DNA of 64,000 nt from Planctomycetota bacterium (lineage in GTDB: Bacteria; Planctomycetota; UBA8742; UBA2392). This document shows, piece by piece, positions 17,678 through 25,686 of the stretch. The notes under the pieces were generated by a model that saw only the letters and a list, made by a program, of their open reading frames with translations, ran no database searches and had not been told where the DNA came from. The stretch lies in the NCBI GenBank assembly GCA_016712285.1, contig JADJRK010000001.1, positions 4,030,001 through 4,094,000 on the forward strand. Reading direction: 5' to 3'. The position numbers and the translations under genes are program-made. The stretch's first letter is position 1. Every line of letters starts with the position of its first letter.

Positions 17678-19402
17678 TCAGGCCCTGCGGCGCGTTCGCA
17701 ACAGCGCCAGTGCGGCGGTGCATCCGCAGCCCAGCAGCAACCACAGTGGTGTCTTTCCTTCGCTGGTGCTGCAGCCGCTTTCTTCTTCTTTCTGTTTCTC
17801 TTCCTTCTTGGGCGCCGGTGGCGGGTCCGTGACATTGAACGCGCTGCTGACCACCGTGCCAAACGAACCGTTGGAGTGCGTGAACGTGAGCGTGTAGCCC
17901 GTGCCCGCCGTGTCGATCACAAGGTCAGAAAACGTCGCATAGCCATTCAGTACAGTGCGAGTCAGCGTGCCCGTCAGGATTGCGCCTGAAGTGCCCGTGC
18001 CGGTGGTGATCGCGACAGTGATCTGCGCACTGTTGTTTGAACTGTCCACTGCGCCGACAGAGTTGGTCACACCCACGACGGGACTTGCGGCAAGCACCAC
18101 GCCGGCGACTGACGCTGCCGGCTGAGTGAACATGCGCACTTCGCTGGCAGTGACGGCCGGAGAGCTGCCCGTAAAGCTTGCGGTGTAGGGGTTACGCGGC
18201 ACATCGTTGTTTTCTATGTACAACTGGAATGCCCAGTTGCCGCTGCCGGTCGGGGTGATCGTGACCACGAACGTGGTGTTGCCACCCAGTGCTGCAATGC
18301 TTGCGGCCGGCGGTGTTGTCAGGGCGCAGGAGCAATTCTGCTGCAACGGAAACGTGACGGTGGGAGTGTTCGTCAGGTCCAGGGACGCATTGCCGTCGTT
18401 GATGATGGAGTACGTGCGCGTGAAGCCCACGCCCGCTGTCTGCGACCCGATCGGTGTGCTGCTGCCATCCGGCAGCCAGGTGCCCGTGAGTTCCAGGCGC
18501 ATGTACGGCAGCGCGGCGGCCGTCCCGTGAAACAGAAGGATGTACGGGTCTTCGTTGAAGTCGTTGTTCGCAATGTCGATCCGGAAACTGAAGCCGGTGG
18601 CCGTGCCCGGGTCGACATTGATGGAGATCGTGGTGTTCAAGCCGGCACTGATGTTCGTCGAAGGCGAATTGGTGAGTGCGGCTGTGCAGTTGTTGAGGTT
18701 ACTGAACGCGACGAGCGGCGTGCCCGAAAGCAGCAGCGGGTTGATGCCGTTGTTCTCGACCGTCAGGGTGAACGTGCGCCCGGTAAGGGGCAGCACGCCA
18801 ATGTCGGTTGAGCCGGTGATACCACTGAACAGGGCGAGCCCCTGGTAAAAGACATCCATCTCGGCGCCTGAGTCCACCTTGATGGTGTGCGTGTTGCTGG
18901 TAATGCCCGTGCTCGGGCCGGAAACGGTGCCCGCGCTTACGATGACGTCCGCGGGCAGCAACCGGAATTGAAACGTATTATTCAAAGTCGCCGGCGGCGA
19001 CGTGTCCACGTCTACTGTCACAAGATAGTCGCGACCAGCCCCGAAGCCCTCCTGGACCGCCTCGGTCAGACCGGTCAGCACCGCCTTACCCGCAACGGTG
19101 ACAGCCGTGGTGGCAAGCTGCGTGTCGCCCACATTGATGGTGCCGCTGCTGTCCGCGTCGCGGTACAGCTTGATTGATACCCAGTCGGTCGTGGTGGCTG
19201 TGCCAAGCAGCGAAATCCTGACCTCGGTGCAGTTGGTCGCTGGAGAGCCCGTGTTGCGGTAAAGCCGGAATTGCAGCACTTCGTTGTCAACGCTGCCGGG
19301 CGCAACTGAGCCGGTGGCGGGCTGGCCGAAGCCAAAGAGTTCCACCGTCTGGGCGTGGGCCGCGGCAGACACGAACATGATCAGGCAAAGGAAATACTTC
19401 AT
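17678..19402 (-). CDS. Exported protein with HYDIN/choice-of-anchor-like domains and sorting tail
   Basis: 574 residues, started at the ATG giving MKYFLCLIMFVSAAAHAQ, a clear signal peptide. An N-terminal beta domain (to about 165) is followed by two repeats of about 110 residues of choice-of-anchor D / HYDIN style (TFTLTVENNGINPLLLSG..., TRTYSIINDGNASLDLTNTP..., each ending NND-x-x-x-x-PY). A filamin-like stretch then runs to a Lys/Glu-rich spacer. The tail is ESGCSTSEGKTP, hydrophobic residues, RTRRRA. Probably cell-surface associated; ligand unknown. Confidence 0.75.
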   Translation of the reverse strand: MKYFLCLIMFVSAAAHAQTVELFGFGQPATGSVAPGSVDNEVLQFRLYRNTGSPATNCTEVRISLLGTATTTDWVSIKLYRDADSSGTINVGDTQLATTAVTVAGKAVLTGLTEAVQEGFGAGRDYLVTVDVDTSPPATLNNTFQFRLLPADVIVSAGTVSGPSTGITSNTHTIKVDSGAEMDVFYQGLALFSGITGSTDIGVLPLTGRTFTLTVENNGINPLLLSGTPLVAFSNLNNCTAALTNSPSTNISAGLNTTISINVDPGTATGFSFRIDIANNDFNEDPYILLFHGTAAALPYMRLELTGTWLPDGSSTPIGSQTAGVGFTRTYSIINDGNASLDLTNTPTVTFPLQQNCSCALTTPPAASIAALGGNTTFVVTITPTGSGNWAFQLYIENNDVPRNPYTASFTGSSPAVTASEVRMFTQPAASVAGVVLAASPVVGVTNSVGAVDSSNNSAQITVAITTGTGTSGAILTGTLTRTVLNGYATFSDLVIDTAGTGYTLTFTHSNGSFGTVVSSAFNVTDPPPAPKKEEKQKEEESGCSTSEGKTPLWLLLGCGCTAALALLRTRRRA

Positions 19403-19442
19403 GGTTCCCCAACGGCTGGTCGGCGCCAAACGGCGGATAATG

Positions 19443-19474
19443 AAAATGACCAGCCCCCAAGGCTGGTCATTCTG
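19443..19474 (-). terminator. Rho-independent terminator after the GspC-like gene
   Basis: A perfect 11-bp stem AATGACCAGCC/GGCTGGTCATT with a 5-nt loop is followed on the minus strand by TTCATTATCC. It marks the 3' end of the cobalamin-transport operon. Confidence 0.75.
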
Positions 19475-19501
19475 GAATGTCGGGGTGGGAAGCGCCAGAT
19501 G

Positions 19502-20602
19502 CTAGTCTTGCGGGCCGGCGTGGAAGATGAACGCGATGGTTTCGTCGCCGCGCCAGATCACGATTTTCAGTTCAACGGCGCTGCCAACCTGTCGTGCCGC
19601 GGTGTTGATGTCGCCGGGCTGGCGGACGTCCAGGTCATTGATCGACACGATGTCGTCGCCGGCGCGCATGCCGTGGGTATGGAAAACACTGTCAGAGCGT
19701 AGGTTCATGACGCGCGCCGCGTAGGCCAGGCGCGTCTCGGGGTCGATGGCTTTGCCGAACACAAAGTCGTTTTCCATGATGTCGGGCAGGGTGCGCACAA
19801 GAATCTGGAACTCTTTCTGCGGCAGCGCGTAGTAGCGCTCGTCGGGCAGTTCCTCAAGCGTCAGGCCTTCGGGAACGCCACCGGCCTCGGCCGTGGTGCC
19901 AGCCGGGGTCTCAGGTTCCAGGGCAGGATCCTTGGGTGGCAGCGGCTTGCCGGCCGGCGCGTCCGGGAATGCGCCGGAGTTGCGCGCGGGAATGAACTGG
20001 ACACCTGACGGCTGGCGTTCCCACACATCGGCGGGGTCTCCGCCTTCGATCATGAAGGTGCGCTGGTCGCCGCGGTGCTCAAGCACAACGGACGAAGCAT
20101 TGATCTCGACAACGCGAATCAACCCGCCGGCAAAACTGTCGCGCACGCGAAACACGCCCTGGCGGGGCGGATTTCCCGGCACCGTGATGGTGACGCTGCG
20201 CATGGCGGGGTCATTGCTGAACGTGATGCGTGTGACCTCAAACAGGTAGCCGCCAAAGTCTTTCACATCCAGTCGTCGGCCGGTCGGGGTGACCAGCAGG
20301 GCCGGGTCAAGTTGCGCGGTGTCGGTGACCGGGTCAGGTGCGTCGCTGCCCCAGTGCAGCCCCAACTTGGGTGCCGCGAACACGAGCAGCAGTGCCACTA
20401 CGCCAACGTTCAGGCTGACCAGCAGAATCGGCACCAGTTTGCTGCGCGGCGCCTGCTGGACAATCACCCGCTGCTCAGCTTTGGGGCTGAGGTCGTTCTC
20501 GTCGATGAATGCCAAGCGAACCTCCGTGGCGGGAATCATAGTTGGAACGCCCGGCAGGGCAATCGGATGGGAAAAACTCTCTTTTGGGGCAGACGCGGTC
20601 AT
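19502..20602 (-). CDS. GspC/PilP-like single-pass membrane protein with C-terminal PDZ domain
   Basis: 366 residues. A cytosolic N-terminus is followed by one transmembrane segment (about 58-78: LVPILLVSLNVGVVALLLVF), a periplasmic beta domain (about 120-195, FRVRDSFAGGLIRVVEINASSVVLEHRGDQRTF), a Pro-rich linker and a PDZ domain (HGMRAGDDIVSINDLDVRQPGDINTAARQVGSAVELKIVIWRGDE). This order (TM, homology region, PDZ) is that of GspC, the inner-membrane clamp of type II secretion. No other gsp gene is in the window. Its ATG overlaps the permease stop (ATGA), placing it last in the B12-uptake operon. Confidence 0.6.
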   Translation of the reverse strand: MTASAPKESFSHPIALPGVPTMIPATEVRLAFIDENDLSPKAEQRVIVQQAPRSKLVPILLVSLNVGVVALLLVFAAPKLGLHWGSDAPDPVTDTAQLDPALLVTPTGRRLDVKDFGGYLFEVTRITFSNDPAMRSVTITVPGNPPRQGVFRVRDSFAGGLIRVVEINASSVVLEHRGDQRTFMIEGGDPADVWERQPSGVQFIPARNSGAFPDAPAGKPLPPKDPALEPETPAGTTAEAGGVPEGLTLEELPDERYYALPQKEFQILVRTLPDIMENDFVFGKAIDPETRLAYAARVMNLRSDSVFHTHGMRAGDDIVSINDLDVRQPGDINTAARQVGSAVELKIVIWRGDETIAFIFHAGPQD

Positions 20603-21543
20603 TTACGACGGGCGACCAGCCACACCAGTAGCGGGGCGCCGATCCCGGCTGTCAGCACGCCAACCGGCAACTCGCGGCCGGGCAGGACGTTGCGGGCGGC
20701 CGTATCGCAGGCCACCAGGAACGCGGCCCCCATGACAGCGCTCATGGGCAACAGGATTCTGCGGCTGGAACCAACACTGAGCCTTACGATATGCGGCACG
20801 ATCAACCCGACAAAGGCAATCGGCCCGCACCAGGCAACACAGGCCGCGACGCCCAGGGCGCCCACGCCCAGCACCAGTGAACGCACGCGCGCGACGTTGA
20901 CGCCCTGGCTGTGGGCACGTTCTTCACCGGCGGCGAGTGATTGCAGCGCGCGGGTCTGGCTGAGCAGTACGCCCCCGGTGATTGCCACAAAGGGCGCAAT
21001 CATCAGCACGCCGCGATAGCCGACCTGTGGCAGGTGCCCCAGGGACCACTGGATTGCGGCGTACAGTTGCAACTCATCGGCAGAGAACTGCAGCCCCGCC
21101 GAAACTGCGCCCGCCGCCAGCGAAATGGCCACGCCCGCCAGCAGCACGTCGTTGACGCGCGCCCGCCCGCTGCCCGCCAGCGCTGCGACAAACAGGCTGA
21201 CGCCAAGTGCCGCGACAAACGCGAAGACGGCCACGATCGGCATCCCGCCCGGCATGCCGCCCAGCGCAGACCCAGCAAGCACGGCGACCAGTGCGCCCAG
21301 CGTTGCGCCGGCTGTGGTGCCGACTGTGCTTGGTGCCGCCAGCGGGTTTGCAAGAATCGTCTGGTAGCAGGCACCAACCAGAGACAGTGTGGCGCCGACC
21401 AGGCAAGCCATGATCACGCGCGGGATGCGCAGGCTTTGCAGGATGAATTCGCCGGATTCGCCTTCCAGCGCACCGCCGATCCACGGGGCCGAGACTGCCA
21501 CCGCGACGCATGCGACGAGGATCAAGATGACGCGGGGCCTCAT
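20599..21543 (-). CDS. btuC: FecCD/BtuC-type ABC transporter permease, cobalamin uptake
   Basis: 314 residues with about nine to ten hydrophobic helices and family signatures: RIPRVIMACLVGATLSLVGACYQTILANPLAAPSTVGTTAGA near the N-terminus, GVNVARVRSL, and CGPIAFVGLIVPHIVRL. The start ATG overlaps the stop of the ATPase gene by four bases. The family imports iron-siderophores or corrinoids; the cobalamin riboswitch upstream of the operon argues for corrinoid. The product forms the membrane channel with the ATPase and receives substrate from the binding protein. Confidence 0.85.
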   Translation of the reverse strand: MRPRVILILVACVAVAVSAPWIGGALEGESGEFILQSLRIPRVIMACLVGATLSLVGACYQTILANPLAAPSTVGTTAGATLGALVAVLAGSALGGMPGGMPIVAVFAFVAALGVSLFVAALAGSGRARVNDVLLAGVAISLAAGAVSAGLQFSADELQLYAAIQWSLGHLPQVGYRGVLMIAPFVAITGGVLLSQTRALQSLAAGEERAHSQGVNVARVRSLVLGVGALGVAACVAWCGPIAFVGLIVPHIVRLSVGSSRRILLPMSAVMGAAFLVACDTAARNVLPGRELPVGVLTAGIGAPLLVWLVARRK

Positions 21544-22313
21544 ACGCCGGCCCCCGGCAGCAGCACCCGGCGGCTTCCCGCCTGCACCGATTCGAAGTGG
21601 ATGCCAAAGATCTCGCCCAGCTTGCCAGGCAGGTCGGCATCGGTGTACGACGTTTCGAAGCGCACTTGCCCCTGGGCCAAGCCGACCACACGAACCGCCG
21701 CTGCGTCGCCGACATGGCTGAGCAAGTTGACATCGTGCGAGATGCACAGCACGCCGCGCCCTGCGCGCCACAGTTCGCCGAACAACCGGTACAGTGAAAC
21801 CTGGTGCGCCGGGTCAAGGTGATTCGCCGGCTCATCCAGCAGCAGCAGCGGCGCCTCTTGCGCCAGCAGCGCCGCCACCGCCACGCGTTGCTGCTCGCCG
21901 CCAGAAAGCGTGCTCACAATGCGATCGGCAAACACCTCGGCGCCGGCCTGGCGCAAAGCATCGCGCGCAGCGGACTCGGCGTTGCGCCGCGACTCACTGA
22001 ACCGGAAGCGCGCGCCCGCCACGAGGTCCAGCACAGACAGCGCCTCGGTGACCAGCGCCTGCTGCGGCAGCCACGCCAGTATCCCCGCGCGCTCACGGCC
22101 GCCGACCTGACGGGCGGGCCTGCCATTCAGCAGCACTTCGCCCGACGCGCGCAGCAGGCCCAGGGCGGCGCGAAACAAAGTGGTCTTGCCCGCGCCATTG
22201 GGCCCCAGCAGCGCGACGAACTCTCCTTCCGAGACACGCAACGACACATCCTGCAACAGGCGTTTGCCGCTGATTTCGACGCCGACGCGATTGAAAGAAA
22301 GCTCAGCGGCCAA
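21540..22313 (-). CDS. btuD: ABC transporter ATP-binding protein, cobalamin uptake
   Basis: 257 residues if begun at the TTG (LAAELSFNRVGVEI) that overlaps the end of the binding-protein gene; AGGAG lies ten bases upstream. The longer frame reads through the upstream gene and is Arg/Cys-rich noise. Walker A GPNGAGKTT, Q-loop LPQQ, signature LSGGEQQR, Walker B LLLLDEP, D-loop NHLD and switch His (CISHD) are all present. It powers the permease encoded immediately downstream. Confidence 0.87.
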   Translation of the reverse strand: MAAELSFNRVGVEISGKRLLQDVSLRVSEGEFVALLGPNGAGKTTLFRAALGLLRASGEVLLNGRPARQVGGRERAGILAWLPQQALVTEALSVLDLVAGARFRFSESRRNAESAARDALRQAGAEVFADRIVSTLSGGEQQRVAVAALLAQEAPLLLLDEPANHLDPAHQVSLYRLFGELWRAGRGVLCISHDVNLLSHVGDAAAVRVVGLAQGQVRFETSYTDADLPGKLGEIFGIHFESVQAGSRRVLLPGAGV

Positions 22314-23211
22314 GGCGCGTGATCTCCTGGCGCAGCGCATCCACCAGCATGAACGTGCGCCGCGCCGCCGGCACAAGCTGCCTGCCCTCAAGCAGGCCCA
22401 CGCGACCCTGTTGCACAGCCGTCAGCGGCGACAGGCGCTGCCAGTCTGCCAGAATGCCCGCGCGCTCGTCGTCACCCAGGTCGTGGGCGAACGCCAGCAC
22501 AATGATGATGTCGGGGTCGATCGCCAGCACTTCTTCAATGCTCAGTGTCGGCACACCGCTCACGTCCTGGTCAACGGCGTTGCGCCCGCCCGCCGCATAC
22601 AGCACGCGCCCGTGCAGTGAGTTGCGCCGCATGAACGTCACCCCTGCCATCTGGCCGGGTGTGTGCGACATGGCCAGCAGCACGCGCGGGCCGTCTTTCG
22701 GCTCAGGCACCAGCAGCACCTGAGCCAGCTCATCGGCGAGCTTGTTCGCGGCTGCTTCTTTGCCGGTCAAGACGCCCAGGCGTCGCGTGCCCGCAATCAC
22801 CTCTTCGGCTGTCAGCCATGGCACGAACTCGGCATTGCCCAACCCGCTCAGTTTTTCCCGCGCGGTGGCTTTGCTGTCGTTGCCGATGATCAGCGTCGGC
22901 TCAAGCCGCACGATCGCCTCTGTGTTCGGCATCAAGGCCGTGCCGCAGGTCGGCAGCGATTCGGCCTCGGGCGGGTAAACGCAGTATTCGCTGCGGCCCA
23001 CCAGGTAATCGCCGGCACCGATCTCGTAGAGTGTTTCCGTGATGGGCGGCATCAGGCTGACAATGCGCGGGGTCTGATTGGGTGGCGGCTCGTGAGCCTC
23101 CGGTTCAAGGGCAATCGCAATCATCAGTGCGACCGCGCCCGCAAGCACAGCCAGCAACATCACGATTACCAGCGGGTTCTTGTGCATGCGCGCGGCGGGG
23201 GACGCGAGCAT
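22303..23211 (-). CDS. btuF: Cobalamin-type periplasmic substrate-binding protein (BtuF-like)
   Basis: 302 residues. The N-terminus holds one long hydrophobic segment (about 13-34) that may serve as an uncleaved anchor. The rest is a class III binding fold: PRIVSLMPPITETLYEIGAGDYLVGRSEYCVYP, LEPTLIIG, then a helical spine and a second lobe (PRVLLAMSHTPGQ, PTLSIEEVLAIDPDIIIVLA). GAGGGG precedes this ATG; MHKNPL eight codons in is an alternative start. It is first in a four-gene operon under a cobalamin riboswitch and is expected to capture corrinoid in the periplasm. Confidence 0.82.
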   Translation of the reverse strand: MLASPAARMHKNPLVIVMLLAVLAGAVALMIAIALEPEAHEPPPNQTPRIVSLMPPITETLYEIGAGDYLVGRSEYCVYPPEAESLPTCGTALMPNTEAIVRLEPTLIIGNDSKATAREKLSGLGNAEFVPWLTAEEVIAGTRRLGVLTGKEAAANKLADELAQVLLVPEPKDGPRVLLAMSHTPGQMAGVTFMRRNSLHGRVLYAAGGRNAVDQDVSGVPTLSIEEVLAIDPDIIIVLAFAHDLGDDERAGILADWQRLSPLTAVQQGRVGLLEGRQLVPAARRTFMLVDALRQEITRLGR

Positions 23212-23224
23212 GGGCGCGCGCCCC

Positions 23225-23335
23225 TCAGCCTCCCTCGGGCCTTGGGCAAAGCAGTCTCGTGCAAGGTCTGGCTTTCACAGTGGCGGGGCCGCCGGGATTC
23301 TCACCCGTTTCCTGCGCGAGGCCGGCACTTTAGCG
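23225..23335 (-). promoter_or_regulatory. Cobalamin (AdoCbl) riboswitch
   Basis: Read on the minus strand, the leader contains GGAAACGGGTGAGAATCCCG, then GGCCCCGCCACTGTGAAAGC and CAGACC. These match the conserved core of cobalamin riboswitches: the GGGAA/GGTGAAAATCCC arm, the CCGCxACTG segment and the B12 box AAGCCAGxxACC. It lies directly before the btuFCD-like operon. A self-complementary GGGCGCGCGCCC at 23212-23223 covers the GAGGGG ribosome-binding site and abuts the start codon, so it could be the translational expression platform. Confidence 0.85.
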
Positions 23336-23365
23336 CCCGCGCCCAACTTGCGCTATGATGTGCTC

Positions 23366-24532
23366 ATGCCTGAACTTGAACATCGCCATGCCGCTGAGCG
23401 CGCCCATTGCCCGGGCTGTGGCGCCGCTCTGGAGCTTGCCGCGCAGGAGATTCACGTTCTCTGCCGCTACTGCGGCACCGAAAGCAAGATCGTGCGGCGC
23501 CTGCGCGTGCTTGAGCCGGAGCTGCCGGACGGCCCGCCGCCCAAGCCGCCAGTAGACCCAGCCAAGGACTACGCGCACTGGGGCACCGAGGCGCTGGTCT
23601 GGGGCATCCTGAACGGGACCGTGCCGGCTGAGCAGGTCGCCATGGCCAAGGCGCTGGACAACTGGCCCCATGCTAACGAGACCATGGGGCGGCTTCTGCC
23701 GCATTACGTTTCGTTCATGCTGACCGCGCCCGACGAGCTTGACCACGCCATGCGCGGCGTGATCGGCAAGCTGATCTGCTGCAACAAGCTTCCGTTGCGT
23801 AACCTCGCGATTCGCGCCGGTCAGCGCTTTGGCTTCAGCAATCCCGGCAGCAGGGGGCTGCTGTTTTCACTCAGCCTTGGCGACGCGGGCACCGTGAAGC
23901 TGCTGCTCGAGATTGCCGAATGGGCCAGCGAACAGGGCTTGACCGACTACGCCAAGCACGCACTGATCGGTGTGCAGACCGCCATCGGGCGCGAAGCCGA
24001 CTACCGCCACCTGTGCAACCAGATATTGATCGACCGGCTGCCCTATGTGCACGGCCAGGTCGCCGAGTGGATTCTGCGGCACCTGCGTAACGAACTTGAC
24101 GTGGGATTCCGGCAGCCGCGTGCGCCGATGCTTGAACTGTTGGATGACATGGCTTCCGAGCACCCGGAACTGGTTGAGCCGCTGTCGAAGGCACTTCGCC
24201 CCTGCCGCCACGCCGAGAACATTCCGGACTGGGAGCAGCGCATTCGCCAAGTGCGTCGCCTGCGCAGCATGCCCGCAAAGCTGGCCGCGCTTGAAACCAT
24301 GGGCAGGCCACCGAACGACATGTCGCAGCCGGCGACACAGGTTGCCGTGGACGAACTTTCCGCGCTCGTCCACGATGAGACCTTGGGCAAGGCGGCTGCG
24401 AACGTGCTGGCCGAGCAGTTCTGGGTCGGCGAAGGCGTCCCGCCGCCGATGCAGGCGTTGATGGATGCAGGCGGGGAAAGTCTGCCAAAGCGGATTCAAG
24501 AAGCGTTCCGGCTGCGAACCGGGCAACGATGA
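23366..24532 (+). CDS. Zinc-ribbon protein with long alpha-helical repeat region
   Basis: 388 residues from MPELEHRHAAE; the longer upstream frame crosses the riboswitch and is not credible. Cys15-x-x-Cys18 and Cys33-x-x-Cys36 (CPGC, CRYC) form an N-terminal zinc ribbon. The remainder is helix-rich with no membrane segment (LDHAMRGVIGKLICCNKLPLRNLAIRAGQRFGF, TVKLLLEIAEWASEQGLTDYAKHALIGVQTAIG), resembling HEAT/ARM-like stacks. I do not recognise the family. It is divergent from the cobalamin operon and followed by another unknown gene on the same strand. Confidence 0.6.
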   Translation: MPELEHRHAAERAHCPGCGAALELAAQEIHVLCRYCGTESKIVRRLRVLEPELPDGPPPKPPVDPAKDYAHWGTEALVWGILNGTVPAEQVAMAKALDNWPHANETMGRLLPHYVSFMLTAPDELDHAMRGVIGKLICCNKLPLRNLAIRAGQRFGFSNPGSRGLLFSLSLGDAGTVKLLLEIAEWASEQGLTDYAKHALIGVQTAIGREADYRHLCNQILIDRLPYVHGQVAEWILRHLRNELDVGFRQPRAPMLELLDDMASEHPELVEPLSKALRPCRHAENIPDWEQRIRQVRRLRSMPAKLAALETMGRPPNDMSQPATQVAVDELSALVHDETLGKAAANVLAEQFWVGEGVPPPMQALMDAGGESLPKRIQEAFRLRTGQR

Positions 24533-24580
24533 ACGTCGGGCCGCTGGACCCGTTAACACAAGTCCCCCGCGTGAGGTGTC

Positions 24581-25294
24581 GTGAAGCCCCTGCCGAAACC
24601 GCCCATCTGGCTGCCCGGCGTTCTGCATCTTGCCCACGGGCTGATTGCGGGCGGCGTGGGGTACATGCTGGCATTTGCGGGCACGGCATGGTGGAGCTCA
24701 GAGCCCGGCAGCCCGCGCGCGACCGCGGTGCTGGTTGGCGCGGTGCTGCTGGCGATTTTCGAGGGCGCGTTTCTTGTGTTCTGGATAGCGCGCCGGCGAC
24801 GCATGCGCCGCCTGTGGCGCGAAGCGGCGCTTGCCCTGAAACGCGACGACCTGGAAACGGCCCAGGTAAGCCTGCTCGAACTCTCCGGCTTTCTTGAGTA
24901 TCGCATGGCCCCGCAACCGGTGCTGTTCTCGCTGGGCGTGGCGAATGAGGGCATGGGGCGCGAGCGCGAGGCGCTGGTGCTGTATCGGCGCTGCGGCGAC
25001 TTCCCGCCGGCTCTGCGAGCCATCGGCGTGCTGCAGATGGCGCGCGGCTTGAACGACAGCGCAGCCGATGCGTTGCGCAAACTGGTGGCAAAGCACCCGA
25101 ACGACCTTTCGGCAACGATTGCGCTGACGCTGGCGCTGTTTCGCGCGGGCCATCAGAGCGCGGCCCGCAAGGTGCTGCAACGGGCGCTGGAGCGGCGGCC
25201 GAAGTCCGAGATGCTGCGCCTGAATCTCGCGCGCGTTGAGAAAGGGGAGGAACCGGCGTTTGACCTGGGTGACCCGGGGTTGAAGGACGGCTAA
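24581..25294 (+). CDS. Membrane-anchored TPR protein
   Basis: 237 residues from a GTG with GAGG close upstream. Two hydrophobic segments (about 12-38 and 48-68) are followed by an Arg-rich stop-transfer (ARRRRMRRLWREA). A helical TPR-like domain (DLETAQVSLLELSGFLEYR, EREALVLYRRCGDFPPALRAI, HQSAARKVLQRALERRP) occupies the C-terminus and would face the cytosol. No enzymatic motif is visible. It probably forms a transcription unit with the zinc-ribbon gene 48 bases upstream. Confidence 0.6.
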   Translation: MKPLPKPPIWLPGVLHLAHGLIAGGVGYMLAFAGTAWWSSEPGSPRATAVLVGAVLLAIFEGAFLVFWIARRRRMRRLWREAALALKRDDLETAQVSLLELSGFLEYRMAPQPVLFSLGVANEGMGREREALVLYRRCGDFPPALRAIGVLQMARGLNDSAADALRKLVAKHPNDLSATIALTLALFRAGHQSAARKVLQRALERRPKSEMLRLNLARVEKGEEPAFDLGDPGLKDG

Positions 25295-25360
25295 GCGTGT
25301 TGTATTGATTGCGCCTCTCGCAGCGCGGCAGAAGTGCCCGCGGCGCGTGTTTGAAAACAG

Positions 25361-25435
25361 GGCCCCTTCATCTAATGGTTAGGATACTGCCCTTTCAAGG
25401 CAGCGATACGGGTTCGAATCCCGTAGGGGTCACCA
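25361..25435 (+). tRNA. tRNA-Glu (UUC)
   Basis: Complete cloverleaf with acceptor GGCCCCT/AGGGGTC, anticodon loop CTTTCAA giving UUC, T-arm GGGTTCGAATCCC, and encoded CCA. Confidence 0.93.
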
Positions 25436-25441
25436 GACAAG

Positions 25442-25467
25442 GGCGGCGGCGCAACAGCGCCGCCGCC
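25442..25467 (+). other. Very stable hairpin between two tRNA genes
   Basis: An 11-bp GC-only stem (GGCGGCGGCGC/GCGCCGCCGCC) with loop AACA lies between tRNA-Glu and tRNA-Cys. It has no T-tract, so it is more likely a processing or stabilising element than a classical terminator. Confidence 0.6.
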
Positions 25468-25475
25468 TGTCAGCC

Positions 25476-25550
25476 GGTGGCGTAGCCAAGTGGTTAGGCA
25501 ACGGTTTGCAAAACCGTCATACGCGGGTTCGACTCCCGCCGCCACCTCCA
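25476..25550 (+). tRNA. tRNA-Cys (GCA)
   Basis: Acceptor GGTGGCG/CGCCACC, anticodon loop TTGCAAA giving GCA, T-arm GGGTTCGACTCCC, and encoded CCA. The body lies 41 bases after tRNA-Glu, so the two are probably co-transcribed. Confidence 0.93.
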
Positions 25551-25560
25551 CCGAATCATC

Positions 25561-25600
25561 AGCAGTGGCGCGACCCGAGCCGGTTGTGCCACTGCTTTGT
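25561..25600 (+). terminator. Terminator-like inverted repeat after the tRNA pair
   Basis: AGCAGTGGC pairs with GCCACTGCT (9 bp, loop of about 18 nt), followed by TTGTTG. Its position just past tRNA-Cys fits termination of the tRNA transcript. Confidence 0.55.
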
Positions 25601-25686
25601 TGCCTGAGTACCGCCGCCGGAAATCATTGAACTGGCCGGCACAATGCGCGTACACTCAGGCTCTTCGGATCCTTGAGGGCTCTGTC

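Noticed and set aside
19502..20602. Type II secretion locus
   Set aside because: Only a GspC-like gene is present; no GspD-M homologues occur in the window.
22314..22391. Longer start for the ABC ATPase
   Set aside because: It duplicates the 3' coding region of the binding protein in another frame and gives an Arg/Cys/Trp-rich peptide unlike any ABC N-terminus.
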